Positions 27,000 through 34,459 of a stretch of 64,000 nucleotides of DNA are shown one piece after another. The translations under genes and the position numbers were made by a program. How positions within the stretch are numbered: the stretch's first letter is position 1; each line of letters begins with the position of its first letter. This DNA comes from QHXQ01 sp036389395 (GTDB lineage Bacteria; Acidobacteriota; Blastocatellia; Pyrinomonadales; Pyrinomonadaceae). The stretch is taken from contig DASVPY010000104.1 of the NCBI GenBank assembly GCA_036389395.1, positions 12,536-76,535 of the forward strand, read 5' to 3'. The notes under the pieces were generated by a model that made no database searches, was not told the origin of the DNA, and was given only the letters and a program-made list of their open reading frames with translations.

Positions 27000-28053
27000 C
27001 GGGTGCGGCCCCCGCTGCCGCGCCCGGCAGCAACCCGCGGCGCGCCAGCGTGGCGCGCAACAGCGGCTCGACCTGCGCGCGCACGCGCGCGTTGGCGTAG
27101 CCCGCCCACGCCACGTCCGGCTCGACCGCGAGCCGCGCGCGCAAACGCCCGCCGTCTATGTCTGTGACGACGACGCCCGCCTCGCGCGCGACGAGTTCGG
27201 TGCAGAGGTCGTACGGGTGACAGCAGATGCCGAGCGCGCGACCACGCGCGCGCAACTGTTCCTCCATGAGCGGGCGCAGATCGGCGGTGAAGCGGTCGTG
27301 CCCCGACGCGAGTTCGTAAAGCTGCCCGCCCGACGACGCGTACTGATCCTCGAAGCAGTGCGCCTTGCCGGGCCGCACGGGCCCGAGCGCGCCCAGGACG
27401 ATCTCTTCGTCAATCGCCGCCAACTCTTCGCGCGCGCCGGGGAAGAAGCGCGCGACCTGCGCGTAGCCGTGTGCGATTGAGGGCGACTGCGACGGGCGCA
27501 AGTTGATCGGCGTCGTCTCGCCCGTGACGCGGCTGTGGCGTTCCGCGTGCGCGCCTTCGCCGCGCACGGCCCAAGCTACGTCCGAGAGGTGTTGCTTGAT
27601 GAGCGGTATCTCAGTCTGTATGGCGACCTCTATGTCGGCGAGCGAGGTCTCCGCGCCGCGGTTGCGGGCGACGCCGGTCAGTATCCAGCCGCTACGTTTC
27701 TGGTACATCAAGCCGCGCGTGCCGTCTATCGGATCGACGATGACGCGGAAGACCGCGTCCGCCTCCAACGCGCCGTGCGGCAGCACGACCTGCCCGCCCT
27801 GAAGGCCCTCTGCGACGAGCACCAGCGGCGCGGCGTGCGCGACCTCGCGCGCGAAGAACTCGACGAGCAGTTCTTCGCTCACGCGATCCACGGCGTAGAT
27901 GGTGTCGCCCTCCTCCTCACGCTCGATGGCCGCCATCGCCGCCAACTCCGAACGCTCGCAGGCTTCGACCACGGCGCGGCGGATCAGCTCGTGCAGGCGG
28001 CGCAGGGGCGCGAGCAGCGTGCGCGGGTCGTCCGGTGCGATGTTATCCGTCAT
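26992..28053 (-). CDS. Inositol-monophosphatase-family phosphatase, enlarged
   Basis: A 353-aa protein, longer than the usual ~260-270. The metal-binding core is intact: Glu82 in VLVAEG, DPIDGTR at 107-113, and a C-terminal CHPYDLCTELVAREAG. Such enzymes use Mg2+ to remove phosphate from inositol-phosphate, sugar phosphates or PAP. It overlaps the sugar kinase gene by 8 bp and follows an ATP-grasp gene by 23 bp, so it belongs to this operon. It may act on a phosphosugar intermediate or on a product of the ATP-grasp enzymes. The precise substrate is unknown. Confidence 0.8.
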   Translation of the reverse strand: MTDNIAPDDPRTLLAPLRRLHELIRRAVVEACERSELAAMAAIEREEEGDTIYAVDRVSEELLVEFFAREVAHAAPLVLVAEGLQGGQVVLPHGALEADAVFRVIVDPIDGTRGLMYQKRSGWILTGVARNRGAETSLADIEVAIQTEIPLIKQHLSDVAWAVRGEGAHAERHSRVTGETTPINLRPSQSPSIAHGYAQVARFFPGAREELAAIDEEIVLGALGPVRPGKAHCFEDQYASSGGQLYELASGHDRFTADLRPLMEEQLRARGRALGICCHPYDLCTELVAREAGVVVTDIDGGRLRARLAVEPDVAWAGYANARVRAQVEPLLRATLARRGLLPGAAAGAAPDV

Positions 28054-28076
28054 AGCTTTCGCTGATGCTCACCGCG

Positions 28077-29294
28077 TCAGTTGGCGTGGAGTTGCAGGTC
28101 TGTGCCGACGGCGTCGGCGATCTCAAGCGTGCGCGCGAGGTCTGGGTGGCGGACGATGAGGTAGCCGTCGGAGAGGAGCGTCTGCCGCCAGTTGCGGCGC
28201 GGCGCGCCGACGGGGAGCAGGTCAATGAGGACGACGTGCTCGCCGTACTTCGCGAGCAACCGCTCCAAGCCTTCGATCCGCCGGATGCGCCCCGCCCCTT
28301 GCGCGCGCTTGAAGATGATGGCGGCGTTGTAGCGCCGCTCCACGCGCTCCGTGAACCGGCCGTGGACGACCGCCTCGGCCCAGCCGGCGAAGAGGTCTGT
28401 GTCGCTGGCGTAGTTCATCACGTCCACGGAGCGCGCGCCGGGCGGGCGGCAGGCGATCTCGCCGAAGACGACCTCGCCGTCGGGCTTGCGGAACCACTCC
28501 ATGTGCGTGAAGCCCGTCTGGAAGTTGAGCGCGCCGAGCACGGCCCGGCCCAGCGCGCGCCCGGCGGCGTACTCCGCCGCCTCCACGTCGCGCACCATCA
28601 CGATCTGCGGGCTGACCCACTCGACCGTCCGCGCGATCAGCGGGTGCGGGCGGTACTTGGTGATGCTGTAGTAGGCGATCTCACCATTGACGCAGACGGT
28701 GTCGAAGGTGAACTCGTCGCCCGCGATGAACTCTTCGACGTTCACCTCGGAGAGATGGCCCAAGCGCCGTAGCGTCGCTTCGAGCTGCGCGGCGTCGTCC
28801 ACGCGATAGGTGTCGGCAGAGCCGGCCCCGGCGATGGGCTTGAGGATGAGCGGGAAGCCGATGCGGCGCGCGGCCGCGCGGCACTCGTCGGCGGAGGTGG
28901 CGCGCGCGTGCCGCGGCGTGCGGACGCCCGCGGCGTTGAGCACCTGCTTCATCCGATCCTTGTCGCGGAACGGCAGCGTCTCCGCGACGGTCATGCCTGA
29001 AACCTTCAGCGCCTCACGCACGCGCGCCGCCAACAGCACCCCCGGTTCCCACAGGCACTCGACCCGCTCGACGCGCACGGGCGCAGTCCAACGCCTGACC
29101 GCCTCGACGACCGCGTCCTCGTCCACGAGCGACGGCACTTGCAGGTAGCCCGCGAGATTCGCGCGCGCCTCGTGCGCCAGCGCGCCCTCCGGCTGATCGC
29201 TCACGCCCAGCACGCGCGCCCCCGCCCCCGCCAGCGCGCGCGTGAAGTACGCCATCTCCAACGGATACCCCGGCGAGATCATCAGGACGTACAT
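28077..29294 (-). CDS. ATP-grasp ligase 1 of a tandem pair
   Basis: About 405 aa. Start: ATG 29294 follows GGAGGGAGGCG; an in-frame start further upstream (29351) would overlap spacer DNA. Order: Rossmann-like N-domain (LMISPGYPLEMAYF), linker with FRDKDRMKQVL, then an ATP-grasp fold with IGFPLILKPIAGAGS, VNVEEFIAGDEFTFD and the metal site VFGEIACRPPGARS. Members of this class join a carboxylate to an amine with ATP, as in peptide, D-Ala-D-Ala or carboxylase-type enzymes. It is paralogous to the next gene upstream. The product is unknown. Confidence 0.78.
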   Translation of the reverse strand: MYVLMISPGYPLEMAYFTRALAGAGARVLGVSDQPEGALAHEARANLAGYLQVPSLVDEDAVVEAVRRWTAPVRVERVECLWEPGVLLAARVREALKVSGMTVAETLPFRDKDRMKQVLNAAGVRTPRHARATSADECRAAARRIGFPLILKPIAGAGSADTYRVDDAAQLEATLRRLGHLSEVNVEEFIAGDEFTFDTVCVNGEIAYYSITKYRPHPLIARTVEWVSPQIVMVRDVEAAEYAAGRALGRAVLGALNFQTGFTHMEWFRKPDGEVVFGEIACRPPGARSVDVMNYASDTDLFAGWAEAVVHGRFTERVERRYNAAIIFKRAQGAGRIRRIEGLERLLAKYGEHVVLIDLLPVGAPRRNWRQTLLSDGYLIVRHPDLARTLEIADAVGTDLQLHAN

Positions 29295-29402
29295 AACGCC
29301 TCCCTCCAGTTGCCGAACGCCGATGTTAAGCCGGCCGCCGCCAAACGGCATTCGACTCGGACAGGGGGATGAAGCTTGGGCACGCGGCCGCGAGACCCCG
29401 CG

Positions 29403-30623
29403 TCAGCCGAGTTCGACGCGGACAAGGCTGACGAGGTGGAGGAGGGCGTCTTTGACGACGGCGGTGTCGGGGTGGCGGATGAGGACGTAGCCTTCGCCCT
29501 CGTAGCTGCCCGTGGGCGTCTGCCCGACTTCGGGGAGTTTCACGTCCGTCACCAGTTCGCCCAGCTCGCGCCCGGCCTGTTCGAGACCGTGGATCGCCTT
29601 GACGCGGCCGTGGCCTTGGCCGCGCAGGAAGGCCGCGCCCGCGGCGTAGCGGCGTTCGGGCGGGTCGAAGTCGCCGTAGATCATGACGCGCGCCCAGGCG
29701 TGGAGGAAGTCTATGTCGTGCGCGCGCGAGACGAGCGTGGTGATCTGCGCGCCGGGCGGGCGCGCCCCGACCTCGGAGATGGCGACCGTGCCGTCGCGCC
29801 GCCGGAACCACTCCATGTGGCTGAGGCCGAAATCCATGCCGAGCGCTTCGAGTGCGCGGCCGCCCGCCGCGCGTATGTCGTCGTACTGCGGGCCGTCGAT
29901 CTCGCGCGGGAGCAGCAGACACCACTGAATCCACGGGTTGCGTAAGACTTCGAGCGGCGTCGGGTAGTAGTGCGTGAGCGAGTGCCAGACGGCGTGCCCG
30001 CCGAGGGAGATGGTTTCGAGCGAATGCTCCTCGCCGGTGATGAACTCTTCGACGAGGAGCGGCTGTTCGTGTGAAGGGGCGGCGAAGCCGAGCGCCTCGC
30101 CCAAGGCCTGCGCGCCGTCCACGCGGAAGGTGGCTTGCGCGCCCGCGCCGGCCGGCGGCTTGAGGACGACGGGGAAGCCGACCTCCGCGACGAACGCGCG
30201 CGCCTCGCCTTCGGTGTGTGCGAGCCGGTGGCGCGCGCAGGGGACGCCCGCCGCGCGCAGCACGTCCTTCATGCGCGACTTGTCGCGGAAGTTGCGCGCC
30301 GCCTCGGCGCTCATCCCCTCAACGCCCAGACGTTCGCGCGCCTCAGCCAGCGGAACCTGCAACTGCTCGTACGCGCCGTACATCCTGTGAATGGGGCCGA
30401 GGTGCGCGGAGAGTTGGCGGGCCGCGTGCTCAAGCTGGCCCACGTCGAAGATGTCGGCGACCTGCCAGTGGGCCGCGAGTTGGTCGCGCAGTTGCGGGGC
30501 CAAGTACTCCTGCGGCTCCTGGCTGACGACGGCGAGCCGCACGTCACGCTGTGCGGCCGTCGCGGCGATGAAGCGCGTGGCGTTCTCCGTGAACCAGGGC
30601 GCGGCGAAGATGACGAAAGGCAT
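29403..30623 (-). CDS. ATP-grasp ligase 2 of a tandem pair
   Basis: About 406 aa. Start: ATG 30623 follows AAAGGGGG; a GTG at 30641 is less likely. It has the same layout as its neighbour: N-domain (MPFVIFAAPWF), FRDKSRMKDVLRAAGV, GFPVVLKPPAGAGAQATF, LLVEEFITGEEHSLE and metal site ISEVGARPPGAQ. Shared words FRDK.RMK and EWFR show recent common ancestry with ATP-grasp ligase 1. It is the first gene of the minus-strand operon that continues through the phosphatase-like gene to galT. Two ligases side by side suggest two successive couplings or a hetero-oligomer. Confidence 0.78.
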   Translation of the reverse strand: MPFVIFAAPWFTENATRFIAATAAQRDVRLAVVSQEPQEYLAPQLRDQLAAHWQVADIFDVGQLEHAARQLSAHLGPIHRMYGAYEQLQVPLAEARERLGVEGMSAEAARNFRDKSRMKDVLRAAGVPCARHRLAHTEGEARAFVAEVGFPVVLKPPAGAGAQATFRVDGAQALGEALGFAAPSHEQPLLVEEFITGEEHSLETISLGGHAVWHSLTHYYPTPLEVLRNPWIQWCLLLPREIDGPQYDDIRAAGGRALEALGMDFGLSHMEWFRRRDGTVAISEVGARPPGAQITTLVSRAHDIDFLHAWARVMIYGDFDPPERRYAAGAAFLRGQGHGRVKAIHGLEQAGRELGELVTDVKLPEVGQTPTGSYEGEGYVLIRHPDTAVVKDALLHLVSLVRVELG

Positions 30624-30730
30624 AGAGGCCCCCTTTGGCACTCTTGTCGAGGCGCAAAAAAACTGCGCGCGCCGCTGACCGTATGACGGCCAGTCGCGGG
30701 CTTGCTCGTCCTCGGATCGAAGTGCCGACG

Positions 30731-30736
30731 ATTATA
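30731..30736 (-). promoter_or_regulatory. Candidate -10 box for the ATP-grasp/gal operon
   Basis: On the minus strand the bases read TATAAT, about 108 bp before the first ATG, inside the only AT-richer patch of this gap. The -35 region (around 30754-30760) is weak. Confidence 0.35.
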
Positions 30737-30851
30737 GTGCGGGCCAAGCTCCGGAGTTACATACAATTCGGATATAAAACACACACCATCGGGTGAGGCC
30801 CAACCGACGAATAAGTTTGCGCGGGGCGTTCGGCGGCGCGGGCGGGGCGGA

Positions 30852-33035
30852 TCAGTCCGTGGCCTCGACGAAGACCCACGTGCCGTTGAAGGCGGCCGTG
30901 CCGCAGAGGGCGTCAACCGTCAACTCATCCGTCACGTCGTTGACGCTCGCGCCCGCGTGCCGGCGGGCCACCGCGAGTTGCACTCCGTCCCGGCCGTGGC
31001 CCCACCCGTGCGGCATACTCACCACGCCCGGCATCATCTCGTCGGAGACCTCAAGCGGCAGCACGACCGCGCCGGCCCCCGAGCGCACGGAGACGTTTTG
31101 CCCCTGGCGCAGTTGCCGCCGCGCGGCGTCCGCCGGGTGCATGAGGACGGTGCATTGACCGCCGTCCCTGACCAGCCTGTGACTGTTATGCAGCCAGGAG
31201 TTGTTGCTGCGCAGTTGCCGCCGCCCGACGAGCAGCAGCGCGCCGTCGCGTGCGCTGCGAGTCGCACCGTCAAGCAGTTTTGCTTTCACACGCTCAATGT
31301 CTTTGACGAGCACTCCGGGTGCTAACTCGATGCGCTTGCCGGGAGTGCGCAGCCGACCGGGCAGGCAGGGGCGCAACGCACCGAGGTCTAGCCCGTGGAC
31401 GGCTTCTCTGAGCTTGCGCAAAGTCAGACCGCGGCCGGCGGGGTTGAGCTTTGAGCCGTAAGGGCCGAAACGCAGCGCGAGGTCGAGCATTCTTTCAGGC
31501 CCGACGAATCGTTTGACGAACTTCCGCTTCGCGCGGCCCAGGAGACGGCCGAACCGGCCGCCGTGCTCCATGCGTGTTTGCAGTTCGAGCAGGATTTCCC
31601 AGTCCTGCCGCGCCCCTTCGCCCGGCTGAAACAGGGCGGGTGAAAACTTGGCCACGTCGCGGACGCCGAGTATGTAAAAGACCAGATCGTAGTGCGCGCG
31701 TTCGAGCGGCGAGCACGGGGGGAGGATGACGTGCGCGTGCCGGGTCGTCTCGTTGATGTAGAAGTCTACGGACACCATGAAGTCGAGGCCGGCGAGCGCC
31801 GCGTCCAACTTGCGGCCGTTCGGCGTCGAGAGCACGGGGTTGCCGGCGAAGGTCACGAGCGCCCGAACCTGCCCCGGCCCTTCGGTCAGAATCTCCTCGG
31901 CGAGCGTGACGACGGGGAACTCACCGGCGAACTCCGGAAGCCGTCGCACGCGGCTGTGCCAGCGGGCGAAACCGCCCCGCGAGGCCAACGCCTCCGGCGC
32001 GCTCAGAGGATCAAACGCCGGGCGCGTGAACATGGCCCCGCCCGGCCGATCCAGGTTGCCGGTCACGACGTTCAGCACGTTAATCAACCACTGGCAGGCG
32101 GCCCCGAACTCCTGCGTGCTGACGCCGATCCGTCCGTAACAGACGGCCGCTTCGGCGGCGGCAAACTCCCGCGCCAGCGTGCGTATCTCACCCGCATCAA
32201 TGCCTGTAACGGCCGCCACCCGCTCCGGCGGGAAGTCGGCCACGAGTCGGCCGACAGTCTCCACGCCGTCGGTGAAGGCGGCGAGGTGTGACGGGCGGGT
32301 CAGTGCTTCGGCAAAGACGACGTGCAGCAGCGCCAGCAGCAACAGCACGTCCGTGCCGGGGCGGATGAACAGGTGGCGGTCGGCCAGCCGCGCGGTCTCG
32401 GTGGCGCGCGGATCGACGAGTATCACCCGGCCGCCCCGTCGGCGAATCTCTTGCAGCCTGTGCCGCACGTCGGGCGCGGTCATCAGGCTGCCGTTCGAGA
32501 CCGCCGGGTTCGCACCAAGGATGAGCAGAAAATTTGTGCGGTCGAGATCGGGGACGGGCAGCAGGAGTTGATGACCAAACATGAAGTACGCCGCGACGTG
32601 GTGCGCCAGTTGGTCAACGGAGGTGGCGGAGAACCTGTTGCGCGTGTGCAGGCTGCGGATGAAGCCGGGCGCGAACAGCAGTGCGCCGAGGTTGTGCGTG
32701 ACGGGGTTGCCCTGGTAAGTGGCGACGGCGTTCCGCCCGTAGCGCGCCTGCACGCGCTTGAGGTTGTGCGCCACCTCGTCGAAGGCTTCGTCCCACCCGA
32801 TACGCTGCCAGCCGTGCTGGGTGCGGCGGACGGGGTGTGTGAGCCGGTCTTCGTCGTGGTGAATGTCTTGGAGGGCGACGGCCTTCGGGCAGATGTAGCC
32901 GCGGCTGAAAGGGTCGTCCTTGTCACCGCGTATGTCGAGACGCTGGTCGGCGTGGACGGTGATTTCGAGACCGCACACGGCCTCGCAGATGGTGCAGTTG
33001 CGGTAATGGACGGCGCTGTTGTCGGCGGTCGTCAT
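30852..33035 (-). CDS. Molybdopterin (bis-MGD) oxidoreductase, DMSO-reductase family
   Basis: About 727 aa from ATG 33035; a frame extension to 33071 is possible. The N-terminal 4Fe-4S motif is Cys14-x2-Cys17-x3-Cys21-x27-Cys49. The central domains have LILGANPAVSNGS and GGRVILVDPRATET, and the C-terminal cofactor-binding domain has SMPHGWGHGRDG. No Tat signal is seen, so it is probably cytoplasmic. This is the formate-dehydrogenase/nitrate-reductase superfamily, but I cannot name the substrate. No partner subunit or cofactor-synthesis gene is adjacent. It is divergent from the AraC-type gene with a ~100-bp gap, so the two may be co-regulated. Confidence 0.85.
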   Translation of the reverse strand: MTTADNSAVHYRNCTICEAVCGLEITVHADQRLDIRGDKDDPFSRGYICPKAVALQDIHHDEDRLTHPVRRTQHGWQRIGWDEAFDEVAHNLKRVQARYGRNAVATYQGNPVTHNLGALLFAPGFIRSLHTRNRFSATSVDQLAHHVAAYFMFGHQLLLPVPDLDRTNFLLILGANPAVSNGSLMTAPDVRHRLQEIRRRGGRVILVDPRATETARLADRHLFIRPGTDVLLLLALLHVVFAEALTRPSHLAAFTDGVETVGRLVADFPPERVAAVTGIDAGEIRTLAREFAAAEAAVCYGRIGVSTQEFGAACQWLINVLNVVTGNLDRPGGAMFTRPAFDPLSAPEALASRGGFARWHSRVRRLPEFAGEFPVVTLAEEILTEGPGQVRALVTFAGNPVLSTPNGRKLDAALAGLDFMVSVDFYINETTRHAHVILPPCSPLERAHYDLVFYILGVRDVAKFSPALFQPGEGARQDWEILLELQTRMEHGGRFGRLLGRAKRKFVKRFVGPERMLDLALRFGPYGSKLNPAGRGLTLRKLREAVHGLDLGALRPCLPGRLRTPGKRIELAPGVLVKDIERVKAKLLDGATRSARDGALLLVGRRQLRSNNSWLHNSHRLVRDGGQCTVLMHPADAARRQLRQGQNVSVRSGAGAVVLPLEVSDEMMPGVVSMPHGWGHGRDGVQLAVARRHAGASVNDVTDELTVDALCGTAAFNGTWVFVEATD

Positions 33036-33123
33036 GACATTGTCAGGGTAGGTCGCGCGACAGCTTAACACCCCGGCCCGCCGCGCGCCACGTATAAACG
33101 TCCTGCGCGGGGCGCGGAGGGTT

Positions 33124-33129
33124 TATAAT
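33124..33129 (+). promoter_or_regulatory. Candidate -10 box giving a leaderless or near-leaderless AraC-type mRNA
   Basis: TATAAT ends 9 bp before the ATG at 33139, so transcription would start at or 2-3 nt before the start codon. A convincing -35 is not visible. Confidence 0.4.
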
Positions 33130-33138
33130 TATTGCCGC

Positions 33139-34284
33139 ATGAGGGCCTCGCTGAACCTGTTATTGGTGCTGAACCTGCTGGGCACGGCGCAGGCGCTTTT
33201 GCTGGCCTGCGCGCTGTTGAGTATCAGGCGCGGGAACAGGACGGCGAACCGTCTGCTGGCGGCCTTCGCGGCGGTCATCGCGGTCAGCATCGGCGGGGTG
33301 AGTCTGAGTAAGACGCCGTACATCTGGGCGCTCCCGCACCTGCGGATGGTTCATCAGCCCTTCTATTTTCTCGGCGCGCCGCTGCTGTTCCTCTACGTCA
33401 AGACGCTGCTCTCAAGGGCGTCGCGTTTCAAGCGGCGAGACCTGCTGCACTTCATCCCGTTCGGCCTCTGCGTCGTCTACCTGCTGCCCTTCTACCTACA
33501 GAGCGGGGCCGCCAAGCCCGGCTCGTACGCGGTTTATAACGGCGTGCAATGGTTCCGACTCAAGTCGGGGCTGTTGCTTCTGCAATTCATTATTTACCTC
33601 GGCCTGATCGTCTTGATGCTGGTGCGCCGTTCGCGCGCGGCGGCCGGGCGCGACTCGGCCGCCGAACGCGGCGCGCTCTTTCAGGCCCGCTTTCTGCTCG
33701 CCACCTTTCTGGCGCTCTGGGTGCTCGGCGTGCTGCACTTCGCGGCCAGCCTGCTCTCGCGTGCTTACTTCAGCACGCCGGAGACAGACCTGATCGTCCC
33801 GCTGGGGATCACCGCGTTCGTCTATGCCCTGGCCTACGTCGGTCTTAGAAAGCCGGAGGCGCTGACGGGCGCGTCCGAGTCGCCGCCGCCCGCGCGCAAG
33901 TACGAGAAGTCGAACCTGACGCCGGAGAGATCGGAGCGTTACGTCGAGAAGCTTTTGCGCTTCATGGAGACGGAGAAGCCTTACACGGACAGCGCGCTGA
34001 CGCTGCAAAAGCTGGCGGCGCAACTGTCAATCCCGGAGCGCCACCTGTCGCGCATCATCAACGAGCGCCTGAAGCGGAACTTCGCCGACTTCGTCAACTC
34101 TTACCGCGTCGAGGAGGCCAAGCGGCGGCTGGTCGATCTCTCGCAGCGACACTACTCCGTGCTCGCCATCGCCGAAGAGGTCGGCTTCAACTCGAAATCT
34201 TCGTTCAACCTCGTCTTCAAAAAGCACACCAACATGACGCCCTCCGAGTTCCGCAAAGCCGCCGCCGCAAACGGCAGCCGTTGA
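33139..34284 (+). CDS. Membrane-anchored AraC-family transcriptional regulator
   Basis: A 381-aa protein. Residues ~1-245 hold about six to seven hydrophobic segments (LLLVLNLLGTAQALLLACAL; LLHFIPFGLCVVYLLPFYL; FLLATFLALWVLGVLHF). Residues ~265-375 are an AraC-type double helix-turn-helix (LQKLAAQLSIPERHLSRIIN; VLAIAEEVGFNSKSSFNLVFKK). The regulator would thus sense a signal at or in the membrane and bind DNA while tethered. This architecture is known in Bacteroidota and Acidobacteriota. Its nearest possible target is the divergent molybdopterin oxidoreductase gene. Confidence 0.88.
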   Translation: MRASLNLLLVLNLLGTAQALLLACALLSIRRGNRTANRLLAAFAAVIAVSIGGVSLSKTPYIWALPHLRMVHQPFYFLGAPLLFLYVKTLLSRASRFKRRDLLHFIPFGLCVVYLLPFYLQSGAAKPGSYAVYNGVQWFRLKSGLLLLQFIIYLGLIVLMLVRRSRAAAGRDSAAERGALFQARFLLATFLALWVLGVLHFAASLLSRAYFSTPETDLIVPLGITAFVYALAYVGLRKPEALTGASESPPPARKYEKSNLTPERSERYVEKLLRFMETEKPYTDSALTLQKLAAQLSIPERHLSRIINERLKRNFADFVNSYRVEEAKRRLVDLSQRHYSVLAIAEEVGFNSKSSFNLVFKKHTNMTPSEFRKAAAANGSR

Positions 34285-34459
34285 ACGCCGCCGCGCCCCG
34301 AACAGCCTGCGCGCACGCGTCCAGAAACGCGTTTCTGTACGTCAAAAATCGCGTCTTTGAGCGACTCTCAGCGGGGTCTGTCGTCTAATCACATCTCAGG
34401 GAAGCCTGCCCGCGCCGTTCCGGCGGCGACACAAGCGACACCGCAACGGAGAACACTCG

